A stretch of DNA of 13,037 bases, taken from Chlamydiota bacterium. GTDB taxonomy: Bacteria; Chlamydiota; Chlamydiia; Chlamydiales; Rhabdochlamydiaceae. The stretch is from assembly GCA_027348355.1 (NCBI GenBank), contig DAIEPN010000184.1, positions 1 through 13,037 of the forward strand. The letters run 5' to 3'. Positions within the stretch are counted from its first letter, which is position 1. Every line of letters begins with the position of its first letter. Below the pieces are notes generated by a model that saw only the letters and a program-made list of their open reading frames with translations, was not told the DNA's origin and did no database searches. Below, piece by piece: positions 1 to 6,420 of the stretch. Made by a program: the position numbers and the translations under genes.

Positions 1-1278
1 CGAAAGATGGTCGAGCTTGCACTGGATGCAGGAAGAAAAAGACAAAGTCCACAAACAGGGCTCGTTCACTTTTGTTATGAAAGTGAGAGTAACATACATG
101 ATACCATCCCACTTTTTGAAAATGCCTGTTTTGCTCTTGCTCTTTTTAGATCCAGACTTTCTGAAAACGTATTAGAAGGAAAAGAAATTATTGAGAAGAT
201 CTTATCCTTACGTATAGAAGGGAATTTTCCTGTGTATCTTCATGAATATCCTATTTGTAAAAGCCGAAATTTTTCTTTTCAGGTTCTCCCAGTCTTTTTT
301 TATTTACAGAACGAATTTACTAATATTTTAGGAGAATCTCTTACAAATAAGTTGCAATCAGCTATATCTGCAATCCTAACCCACGCAAGTAATCTACGAG
401 AGCAAAACATTCTTCCTAAAGGAGCTGATGCTAAATGTAGAGCGGTCTTACAATCGGAAGAATTTTTCGCTTGGCAGCCATGCTCTTCTGTAGAATGGGG
501 AGATTTTTTACTTGCTTACCAAATGTATAGTTTTACAAGAGAAGCTCCAATAGAGGTATTAGAAAGGGCCTCCTCATTTTGGAATGGAGATGTGCTCAGC
601 TATATTGGAAAAGAAAAACGTTTCATGCAAGATAAAGGTGAACCTTTGCTTACCCTGTATGACCTTTTTATGGGGGGCCTTTTCCATACGTATAGTGATC
701 GTATGTTCCATGATCAGCCACTCCATTTACAAGCTTCTTTAATCTATCCTTTTTCCAAAGAGCTTCCTTTGCAGAAAACCGAAAGTTCTTTTGTTCTCTC
801 CCCTATGGAGGAGGACCCTCAGCGTATTTTATGGGGAGAGAAAAGTTTTCTTCATAGTCTAGTTTGGGAAGGGAAAAACTGCGCCGTCGAGCGCAAAATT
901 AGTACTGAGGGCATCGATCTATTTTTTACTCTCCCTGCTATTATTCCCGAAGCGGAAGATGAACATATGGAAATTTCTCTCTATGTTAACCTTCATGAAA
1001 AAAATGCCGTTTCGCTAAGCACTGGGAAGGGAATGGTATTTCCTCCAGAAGAAATCCTTCATATCCGCTCGTTTCCTATTTCTTGGAAAGTAAGCTTTGA
1101 AGTAATGGAAGGCGCTGGAAGATATGTAGGGCATCTTTCCAGGGGGAATAGAGCAAGTCAAATTGCTACAAAGGGAGAAAATCGCTTTGAAGCTTATGAC
1201 TATCGAATAGCAATCCGTACAGTTCAAAGAGAGTCTAATGCAAAAATCAAAGTGTCTCTGAGGGTTTCTTCAAGCTAA
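1..1278 (+). CDS. Unrecognised large protein, probably 5'-truncated by the window edge
   Basis: The frame is open from base 1. The first ATG is at base 7 and no ribosome binding site can be seen, so the real start probably lies outside the window; at least 423 residues are present. I do not recognise the family. The first 240 or so residues look mainly helical, with repeated amphipathic segments (around residues 35-70 and 90-130). From about residue 245 to the end the pattern changes to short alternating strands, consistent with a beta-rich domain. There is no signal peptide or membrane helix in the visible part. A helical domain followed by a beta sandwich occurs in polysaccharide lyases and heparinase-like enzymes, but I see no catalytic signature, so this is only a fold-level guess. 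The next gene begins 88 nt downstream on the same strand. Confidence 0.7.
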   Translation, partial: RKMVELALDAGRKRQSPQTGLVHFCYESESNIHDTIPLFENACFALALFRSRLSENVLEGKEIIEKILSLRIEGNFPVYLHEYPICKSRNFSFQVLPVFFYLQNEFTNILGESLTNKLQSAISAILTHASNLREQNILPKGADAKCRAVLQSEEFFAWQPCSSVEWGDFLLAYQMYSFTREAPIEVLERASSFWNGDVLSYIGKEKRFMQDKGEPLLTLYDLFMGGLFHTYSDRMFHDQPLHLQASLIYPFSKELPLQKTESSFVLSPMEEDPQRILWGEKSFLHSLVWEGKNCAVERKISTEGIDLFFTLPAIIPEAEDEHMEISLYVNLHEKNAVSLSTGKGMVFPPEEILHIRSFPISWKVSFEVMEGAGRYVGHLSRGNRASQIATKGENRFEAYDYRIAIRTVQRESNAKIKVSLRVSSS

Positions 1279-1366
1279 GCCCTTAAAATGCTAATCTGTT
1301 TTTTCTCTGCATCATAAAAGTTTCTTTGGTAAACTCCTTCCCTTCACATTATCCGTAAGGGGAAAT

Positions 1367-2587
1367 ATGGCCGCAGCTACAAAAGGTCTAAGTACTTCAA
1401 GTGGATCAAGTATTTGGGCACTGCCTTCTTGGTCCATATCAGATCTCAAGGAAACAGGAATTAAAGCTGCTTTTCAAATCGCTTCTTATCTAACAGATCC
1501 AGTCTGTAAGAGTCATGAACTTTTCAGGAGGGCTTATCTAGTAGATACTTTTCATCCAGAAGCGTTTTCTGCATCCAATTATGGCAGAAAATTTTTCCTC
1601 TCCACTGGTGCTGTAGCTACAGCAGTCATAGCTACTCTCACAACAGCTCCTGGGATTATTTTGCGCTCTTTAGCATCTAGGTTCCAAGATAGGCCATTTC
1701 TATATTTTAAGGGACTGTCTGAAGAAAAGGTTATGGAAGATAATCAGTTTTCCCTCCTTTCTTGGAATGTTTGCTTTGTATGCGGGGGCTATAGCATTAG
1801 CGACGGAGGGGTGGCTCCGTGGCCAGAAAGAATAGAGGCTGTAACTGATCGGATTCAAGACGATGATGCCGATGTAGTGTGCCTTTATGAAGTGTTTGAT
1901 ACGAAATCTGGCTTGCAGCTATATGAAAAATTGAAAGATAAATATGCTCATTTCTATTTCAACATAGGCCCCAAAGCTATAGGAGTGTCTTCGGGGATAT
2001 TTCTAGCTAGCAAATACAAGATTATCGATCCAGAATTTGCGGCTTTCCCTCAAGAAGCTTTGATAGGAAGAACTAAATATGCTGCAAAAGGTGTCTTTGA
2101 TTTTACCATACAAAGCCAGGGAAAGGGTTTTTCAAGAATTTTTGCAACGCATCTGCAACATTCCGAACAATGTGATTTTCCTGAAACGGAAGAAATTACA
2201 GCTCGGAAGTTGGAAATGGATATCATTATGAAAAGAATTGAGACAGTTAAGGAGGAGAGGCTTGCTCTTGTTTTGACCGGTGATCTAAATTTAGATGAAA
2301 AGGAACTTAGTGAATCTTCTTGGGCAACTTGTTTTATAAGAGATGCAAGTCTTGTAGGGAAGCCAACATGGGGTGGGGATGGGTTTTGTGCTACGATGGT
2401 AGGGAAGAAAGTTTCGCCTCCACTTACTCTTGACTATACTCTTGTAAAAAGTAATAGTGCGCAAAAAATTACTTCATCTTTAGTGGAAACAGGATTTGAT
2501 GGAAAGGTATATAAAGAGTCCTCTCTTTCCGATCATAATGGCATTAAAAGTAGTATTGAACTAGCGATCCTTTCCACGAACTACTAG
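1367..2587 (+). CDS. Endonuclease/exonuclease/phosphatase (EEP) fold hydrolase with hydrophobic N-terminal segment
   Basis: This 406-residue protein carries what looks like the full metal and catalytic set of the EEP superfamily (DNase I, sphingomyelinase and inositol phosphatase relatives): SWNV with Asn134, CLYEVF with Glu175, THLQH with His262, GDLN with Asp306 and Asn308, LDY with Asp356, and SDH with Asp389 and His390. It should be a Mg-dependent phosphodiesterase or phosphatase; the substrate cannot be told. Before the catalytic domain there are about 125 extra residues with a Ser/Thr-rich start and a hydrophobic stretch at about 75-100 that could bind or span a membrane. No classical signal peptide is present, so in a chlamydia this could be a type III effector (inference). 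AAGGGGAA lies just before the ATG. The gene converges on fabI, and a perfect hairpin spans its stop codon. Confidence 0.85.
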   Translation: MAAATKGLSTSSGSSIWALPSWSISDLKETGIKAAFQIASYLTDPVCKSHELFRRAYLVDTFHPEAFSASNYGRKFFLSTGAVATAVIATLTTAPGIILRSLASRFQDRPFLYFKGLSEEKVMEDNQFSLLSWNVCFVCGGYSISDGGVAPWPERIEAVTDRIQDDDADVVCLYEVFDTKSGLQLYEKLKDKYAHFYFNIGPKAIGVSSGIFLASKYKIIDPEFAAFPQEALIGRTKYAAKGVFDFTIQSQGKGFSRIFATHLQHSEQCDFPETEEITARKLEMDIIMKRIETVKEERLALVLTGDLNLDEKELSESSWATCFIRDASLVGKPTWGGDGFCATMVGKKVSPPLTLDYTLVKSNSAQKITSSLVETGFDGKVYKESSLSDHNGIKSSIELAILSTNY

Positions 2588-2600
2588 TTCGTGGAAAGGA
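2568..2600. terminator. Perfect 14-bp hairpin at the junction of two convergent genes
   Basis: The arms 2568-2581 and 2587-2600 are exactly complementary around a 5-nt loop. The left arm encodes the last residues of the EEP protein, and its stop codon lies in the loop/right arm. The hairpin ends 7 nt before the fabI stop codon on the other strand. No T-run follows on either strand, so it is not a textbook intrinsic terminator; it may block read-through or protect 3' ends of both convergent transcripts. Confidence 0.5.
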
Positions 2601-2606
2601 AGATGA

Positions 2607-3521
2607 TTATCCTTCAGAAGGTTTTTGTTGCATACAAGGGCTATCAATTGCGATCCCCATAGCATGCATACCGTTATCGACGTAAAGGATTGTTCCTGTA
2701 ATTGCAGAAGCTAAGGGAGAGAGTAGGAAAGCTGCACTGTAACCTACTTCTTCAGCTGTCATATCTTTGACGAGTGGCGCATTTGCCATAGAATAGTCGA
2801 TCATGCAATCAATAAATCCAATGGCTTTCGCAGCTCTGCTTCGTAGCGGGCCTGCAGAAATAAGGTTTACTCTTGTTCCCCATTTTCTTCCTGCTTCGAA
2901 AGCGAGTGTTTTTGTATCGCTCTCAAGGGCCGCTTTGGCAGAACTCATTCCACCTCCATAACCTGGAACCGCTTTTTCAGAAGCCATATAGGTAAGACCG
3001 AGAATCGATCCATCCTTATTAAGGTGTGGGCCAAAATGAGCGAGCAAGCTTAAAAATGAATAGGAAGAAGAGCTGATCGCTGCTAAGTAACCATTGCGTG
3101 AAGTATCAAGTAACGGCTTTTTAACTTCAGGGCCGTTGGCTAAGGAATGCACAATGATATCGATTTTGCCATAATCTTTAGCAACAGCTGCCGCAACTTC
3201 AGATATCGTATAGCCGGTAGCTTCTTGGTAGCGTTTGTTTTCTCTAATTTCTTGAGGAACATCTTCTGGTTTATCAAAGGAAGCATCTAAAGCATATAGC
3301 TTTGCATACTCCATCATTTTGCCATTAGAAAGCATCCTGGATTCGTCAAACTTGCCGTTTGCCCAAGATGTGGTGAAAATTTTTACAATAGGAGTCCAAG
3401 TTCCGATAAGAATTGTAGCTCCTGCTTCAGCTAAAGCTTTAGCAATGGCCCAACCATATCCTTGATCATCCCCGATACCAGCTATAAAAGCTATTTTGCC
3501 ACGCAAATCAATCTGTAACAT
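2607..3521 (-). CDS. fabI: Enoyl-[acyl-carrier-protein] reductase (NADH), plant/chlamydial type
   Basis: This 304-residue cytosolic enzyme reduces the enoyl-ACP double bond in the last step of each fatty-acid elongation cycle. It is a short-chain dehydrogenase fold: the nucleotide loop [14 protein letters not shown] lies at 15-28. The catalytic region [18 protein letters not shown] gives Tyr178 and Tyr188 with Lys196 eight residues on, spaced as in plant plastid reductases and not the seven of E. coli FabI. An extra segment at about 41-70 after the first beta-alpha unit ([13 protein letters not shown]) is also typical of the plant and chlamydial enzymes, which are known to be close relatives. 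The C-terminal VDNG signature is at 281-284. The ATG has a modest AGGGC upstream and a good promoter about 35 nt before it. The gene stands alone on its strand. Confidence 0.96.
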   Translation of the reverse strand: MLQIDLRGKIAFIAGIGDDQGYGWAIAKALAEAGATILIGTWTPIVKIFTTSWANGKFDESRMLSNGKMMEYAKLYALDASFDKPEDVPQEIRENKRYQEATGYTISEVAAAVAKDYGKIDIIVHSLANGPEVKKPLLDTSRNGYLAAISSSSYSFLSLLAHFGPHLNKDGSILGLTYMASEKAVPGYGGGMSSAKAALESDTKTLAFEAGRKWGTRVNLISAGPLRSRAAKAIGFIDCMIDYSMANAPLVKDMTAEEVGYSAAFLLSPLASAITGTILYVDNGMHAMGIAIDSPCMQQKPSEG

Positions 3522-3554
3522 ATGTGCCCTATATCTTGTGAGTTAAGGGCAGTA

Positions 3555-3583
3555 TATATAACAAATTATCAAGTATTTTTCAA
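3555..3583 (-). promoter_or_regulatory. Sigma70/sigma66-type promoter for fabI
   Basis: On the minus strand TTGAAA (3578-3583) and TATATA (3555-3560) are separated by exactly 17 nt. Transcription would start near 3548, leaving a leader of about 25 nt before the fabI ATG. Confidence 0.6.
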
Positions 3584-3622
3584 ACTTTATATACAGGTTA
3601 CTCTAAAAGCTCAGAGACAAAA

Positions 3623-3784
3623 TTATCTTTTTTTTGCTGTCTTTTTTCTAGAGAGTAGTCTACGCCAGCCTTCAGCTGTCAAAATTTTTTGAAAAATTCC
3701 CATTTTACGTGGAGTAGATTTACGAGAAACTGCTTTTGCAGAAGAAGAAGATTTTCTTTTTGCTGTAGATTTGTGCATAGCCAT
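3623..3784 (-). CDS. 53-residue Lys/Arg/Ser-rich basic protein, histone-like candidate
   Basis: This short gene has an ATG at 3784, AAGGGA about 6 nt upstream, and a strong promoter 30-60 nt upstream, so it is very likely real. The first 26 residues are a low-complexity basic region with a run of serines (KSTAKRKSSSSAKAVSRKS). A short hydrophobic/amphipathic piece follows (GIFQKILTAEGWRRLL), and the tail is again basic (SRKKTAKKR). Acidic residues are almost absent (one Glu). This composition suggests DNA or RNA binding. In Chlamydia the histone H1-like gene hctB, also Lys/Ala/Thr/Arg-rich and low-complexity, precedes the CT047 gene; this one precedes the same block, with the OsmC gene between. 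A shortened HctB-like nucleoid protein is therefore possible, but homology is not shown. A ribosome-associated basic peptide is the alternative. Confidence 0.7.
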   Translation of the reverse strand: MAMHKSTAKRKSSSSAKAVSRKSTPRKMGIFQKILTAEGWRRLLSRKKTAKKR

Positions 3785-3820
3785 AATAATCCCTTGGTTA
3801 TAACTAATTAATTTAAGTTC

Positions 3821-3849
3821 AATATAAATCTTAATTTATTCAAGGTCAA
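3821..3849 (-). promoter_or_regulatory. Sigma70/sigma66-type promoter for the small basic protein
   Basis: On the minus strand TTGACC (3844-3849) and TATATT (3821-3826) are exactly 17 nt apart. Predicted transcription starts near 3814, giving a leader of about 30 nt that contains the AAGGGA ribosome binding site. It is unlike the sigma28 promoter reported for hctB in Chlamydia. Confidence 0.65.
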
Positions 3850-3949
3850 TAAAATTTTTAATTTATTATATACAAAACTGCTTTTTAAGATTGTTAACTA
3901 GTTTTTGTGTATAATAGAAGTTCAATTAAAGCAGAATGTTTTTTGAAGA

Positions 3950-4081
3950 ATGAAGTTTATATCCTCATGCATGTTTAAAAAAAATTGGCATAAGCTAGTA
4001 TGCTGCCACGAATTGGTTTTTTCTCTAGAATTTAACCCATTTAGTTTTTACGATGGGAAAAAGGAATTTTATTTAATTTAG
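3950..4081 (+). CDS. Possible 43-residue upstream reading frame before the OsmC gene
   Basis: An ATG at 3950 opens a frame that stops 6 nt before the OsmC start. It would encode a short basic, Cys-containing peptide (Cys at 7, 18 and 19). The upstream GAAG is a poor ribosome binding site and the frame could be chance. It is listed because it lies behind the TATAAT at 3910-3915 and ends next to a gene whose own ribosome binding site (AGG, 5 nt away) is weak, an arrangement that would suit translational coupling. I do not recognise the peptide. Confidence 0.2.
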   Translation: MKFISSCMFKKNWHKLVCCHELVFSLEFNPFSFYDGKKEFYLI

Positions 4082-4087
4082 GTTGCT

Positions 4088-4501
4088 ATGTCCAATATCG
4101 ATATTTTCTACGAAGGTAAGCTGTCTACTCGCTGTGTCTATACAGAAACTGGCTCAGAAATTTTTACCGATGCCCCAAAGGATAATCATGGGGAAGGGAA
4201 GCAGTTCTCTCCAACAGATCTAGTAGGTGCCTCCCTAGGATCTTGTATGCTGACCCTTATGGGGATTGTCGCGAATAAAATCGAAGTTGATCTGAAAGGA
4301 ACAAGGGCTACTGTCAAAAAAACAATGGCCACTGCTCCCATGAGACGGATTGGAAAAATTGAAGTTCATATTTTTTGTCCGGCTATCATAGATGCTACTA
4401 AAATCCAGCAACTTGAAAAAGCAGCCAAAGGATGTCCTGTACATCACAGCTTGCATCCTGATATTGAGCAAGAGCTTGTTTTCCACTGGGGGGAGAGTTG
4501 A
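4088..4501 (+). CDS. OsmC/Ohr-family thiol protein (probable peroxide detoxification)
   Basis: This 137-residue protein has the OsmC-fold layout. The first conserved cysteine, Cys53, sits in the helix GASLGSCMLTLMG after the typical SPTDL entry; the second, Cys116, is in the segment GCPVHHSLHP. Arg15 in the early strand could match the arginine that activates the reactive Cys in characterised members. Members of the family reduce organic hydroperoxides in the cytosol with these two cysteines. It resembles the general OsmC/YhfA-like branch more than canonical Ohr, so its true substrate is open. Its stop codon overlaps the TTG start of the delta-subunit gene, so it leads a three-gene translation-coupled run. 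I do not recall this gene at the corresponding place in C. trachomatis. Confidence 0.85.
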   Translation: MSNIDIFYEGKLSTRCVYTETGSEIFTDAPKDNHGEGKQFSPTDLVGASLGSCMLTLMGIVANKIEVDLKGTRATVKKTMATAPMRRIGKIEVHIFCPAIIDATKIQQLEKAAKGCPVHHSLHPDIEQELVFHWGES

Positions 4502-5517
4502 AATATCTAAGTGTTGATTCTTTTGAAAAGCATATTCACGAGGCTTACCCCGATCATTTCTCCTCTAGTTATCTGATCGTTTGTCCACAAGATTTTGAAA
4601 GAAAACTAATTATTGATAGGGTGGTAAGCGCGCTAGGTCGCGCAGATCCTGAATGTTTGCATAGCAGTTTTAATTCAGGGACTCCCTTCCATGAAATTTT
4701 AGGACAGCTCAGCACAAAATCACTTTTTTCAACTAAAGCGATCATTACGATTGATAACGTAGAGAAATGGACAAAGCAGGATATAGAGAAGCTTACTGAA
4801 TATTTATGTAATCCAAGTGGATTTGCTTACCTAATTCTAGGTGCGAGTTTAAGTAAAAATTTAGAAGAGCTATATAAAAAATCTAAAAAGGAACTTGTTT
4901 TTTTAGATATTGGGGAAGAAAAGCCTTGGGATCGAGAAAAAAGAATTGCCAAGTGGCTTGTCAATAAGATCCAGGAAGAGAAGAAAAATCTATCTTCTTC
5001 TGCGGCCTCCTATTTACTTGAACATCATGGAACTGATATGGCCGCACTTTCGCATGAGTTGGACAAGATTGTCTGCTATGTAGGGGACAAGACAAACATT
5101 CAGTTAGATGACATCTTACCGATTGTTTCACGAAGTAGTCTTACATTAAATGGTTGGCAAGTTGCAGAGAAAATTGTATGGAAGCAAGAGTGGCAGCCTC
5201 TTCCTTCTTCCGATATTTCCTTTCTTATTAGTTTACTCGGACAAGTTCGTTACCATTTGCAGCTGGGCATGCAGATTTCTTGCCTGCAAGATAAAAATAT
5301 AGAATATGGGGAAATACAAAGACTATTCCCATCTGTTAAGCCTGCAAATATAGAAAAGTTCTGTGCTCTTGCTTCGACCTATACAAAAGAGTACTTTTAT
5401 GAAGGGATTTTAGCTCTTTTTGAAGTGGAAAAGGCTTGTAAAAAAGGAAGCCTTGATCCCATGATCATTTGGGAGAGATTTTTAACAAAACTAACGAGAA
5501 ATGAAGTCAAAACCTAA
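4498..5517 (+). CDS. holA: DNA polymerase III delta subunit-like protein (CT047 equivalent)
   Basis: This 339-residue protein is the usual length for the clamp-loader delta subunit, which opens the beta sliding clamp. The pattern fits: an N-terminal SYLIVCPQDFERKLIIDRVV (24-43), then TKSLFSTKAIITIDNVEKW (73-91) matching the family's conserved Leu-Phe clamp-interacting region, a middle helical domain with ALSHELDKIVCY (183-194), and a C-terminal collar domain. Walker motifs are absent, as normal for delta. Translation starts at a TTG (4498) whose last two bases are in the preceding stop codon, with GGGGGGAGAG directly upstream; no in-frame ATG lies near, so TTG is the best start. The 3' end overlaps the methyltransferase gene by 17 nt. 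The protein is divergent, so the family call is firmer than its exact role. Confidence 0.8.
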   Translation: MKYLSVDSFEKHIHEAYPDHFSSSYLIVCPQDFERKLIIDRVVSALGRADPECLHSSFNSGTPFHEILGQLSTKSLFSTKAIITIDNVEKWTKQDIEKLTEYLCNPSGFAYLILGASLSKNLEELYKKSKKELVFLDIGEEKPWDREKRIAKWLVNKIQEEKKNLSSSAASYLLEHHGTDMAALSHELDKIVCYVGDKTNIQLDDILPIVSRSSLTLNGWQVAEKIVWKQEWQPLPSSDISFLISLLGQVRYHLQLGMQISCLQDKNIEYGEIQRLFPSVKPANIEKFCALASTYTKEYFYEGILALFEVEKACKKGSLDPMIIWERFLTKLTRNEVKT

Positions 5518-6226
5518 ACTCCTTCTTCTTCCGAATGTTCTGGATGAGTCCTGTGACCATAGACTGTTTTTTCCAAAAACAGTAGATGAGGCGGTCTTTA
5601 CCCTTGATGGGCTTTTTGCTGAAAGTCTTTCAGGCGGTCGCCATTTCTTGCGTCGATTTTCATTTTCTAGAGCTAGAAAAGTTGTAGATATTCCTATTCT
5701 TCTTCTCAATGAGCACACACAGAAAAATGAACTAGAAGAATTGTTAAAGCCGGTCCTTGAAGGACAAACTTGGGGAATTGTTTCAGATGCTGGGCTTCCT
5801 TGCTTTGCAGATCCCGGATCACAGCTGGTCTATCTTGCTCATCAAAAGAACATTGAAGTAGAAGCTTTTGTAGGACCTTCTTCCATTGTACTTGGTCTCA
5901 TGCTTTCAGGACTTTCTGCGCAGAATTTTTCTTTTCAAGGGTATTTACCTAAGAAACCAGAAGAATTGCAAAAGAAGCTGAAAGAGCTTCAAACGATCTC
6001 CACCAAAGAAAAGATGGTCCAGATCTTTATTGAAACACCTTATCGCAACAATAAAATGCTGGAAACGCTTGTACACACTCTTCAAGATAACACAATTTTA
6101 TGTGTTGCCTCTGACATCACACTCCCGGCGCAAAATGTGCGCACATTGTCTATCAAAAATTGGAAAAAAGGACCTTTTCCGGACCTTGATAAAAAGCTCG
6201 CAATTTTTTTGTTTCAGTCATTTTAA
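5501..6226 (+). CDS. SAM-dependent methyltransferase, tetrapyrrole-methylase fold, RsmI-like short form (CT048 equivalent)
   Basis: This 241-residue protein matches the RsmI/YraL group, whose best-known member 2'-O-methylates C1402 of 16S rRNA. Visible signatures are SDAGLPCFADPG (95-106, compare SDAGTPLISDPG), VGPSSIVLGLMLSGL (124-138), FSFQGYLPKKPEE (143-155, the FEGFLP region) and FIETPYRNNKML (176-187, the ESPHR region). It lacks the glycine-rich opening of typical RsmI and the C-terminal extension, so it belongs to the shorter chlamydial type; rRNA methylation is inferred, not certain. The ATG lies inside the end of the delta gene with no clear ribosome binding site, indicating coupled translation. 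Its stop is followed by AT-rich sequence with a weak hairpin (6263-6282). Confidence 0.85.
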   Translation: MKSKPKLLLLPNVLDESCDHRLFFPKTVDEAVFTLDGLFAESLSGGRHFLRRFSFSRARKVVDIPILLLNEHTQKNELEELLKPVLEGQTWGIVSDAGLPCFADPGSQLVYLAHQKNIEVEAFVGPSSIVLGLMLSGLSAQNFSFQGYLPKKPEELQKKLKELQTISTKEKMVQIFIETPYRNNKMLETLVHTLQDNTILCVASDITLPAQNVRTLSIKNWKKGPFPDLDKKLAIFLFQSF

Positions 6227-6305
6227 AAAAATATTTCACCGAAATTTACTCAATAGAAACTGAAGAATTTTCAAAAATTCTTTGCCCCTCAACTAAAAAT
6301 TTTGC

Positions 6306-6334
6306 TTGGCAAATCTTTACCGAATGCTTATAAT
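6306..6334 (+). promoter_or_regulatory. Near-consensus sigma70/sigma66 promoter
   Basis: TTGGCA (6306-6311) and a perfect TATAAT (6329-6334) are separated by exactly 17 nt. Transcription should begin near 6341, giving an 80-nt leader before the ATG at 6421. This is the best promoter match in the window and implies strong expression of the downstream gene. Confidence 0.75.
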
Positions 6335-6343
6335 TTCGGTAAA
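6316..6343. promoter_or_regulatory. 9-bp inverted repeat framing the -10 box, candidate operator
   Basis: TTTACCGAA (6316-6324) and TTCGGTAAA (6335-6343) are perfect inverted repeats separated by 10 bp, and that spacer contains the whole TATAAT. The half-site centres are 19 bp apart, about two helical turns, as expected for a dimeric repressor. A related ACCGAAATTTA occurs at 6238-6248, about 80 bp upstream. Binding here would block the promoter. The regulator is unknown. Confidence 0.45.
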
Positions 6344-6420
6344 TTTTATTAATTCAGTGAAACTTTGGCAGCAGTGCTGGCTGAAGTGAAGTTAACAATC
6401 AATTGATTAAAGGAGATAGT

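Larger units (their letters stand above)
3785..4087. other. AT-rich divergent intergenic region
   Basis: This 303-nt stretch separates the leftward small basic gene from the rightward OsmC operon. Its left part holds the minus-strand promoter at 3821-3849. On the plus strand a perfect TATAAT occurs at 3910-3915 but has no convincing -35 element 16-18 nt upstream, so it is only a weak promoter candidate for the OsmC operon. A 5-bp hairpin, GCATA (3988-3992) with TATGC (3999-4003), lies further down. A possible 43-residue reading frame at 3950-4081 fills the rest. Confidence 0.4.

Noticed and set aside
1325..1353. TTGGTA with TTATCC as a promoter for the EEP gene
   Set aside because: The -10 element matches consensus poorly; the gene may also be read from upstream, so I did not list it.
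3985..4003. TTGGCA...ATGC resembling a sigma54 -24/-12 promoter
   Set aside because: The GG and GC pairs are separated by 13 nt instead of the required 10, and no sigma70-type -10 box follows at 16-18 nt either.
6263..6282. AT-rich hairpin after the methyltransferase gene as an intrinsic terminator
   Set aside because: The 9-bp stem has only two G-C pairs, the loop is two bases and no real T-run follows; it is too weak to call.
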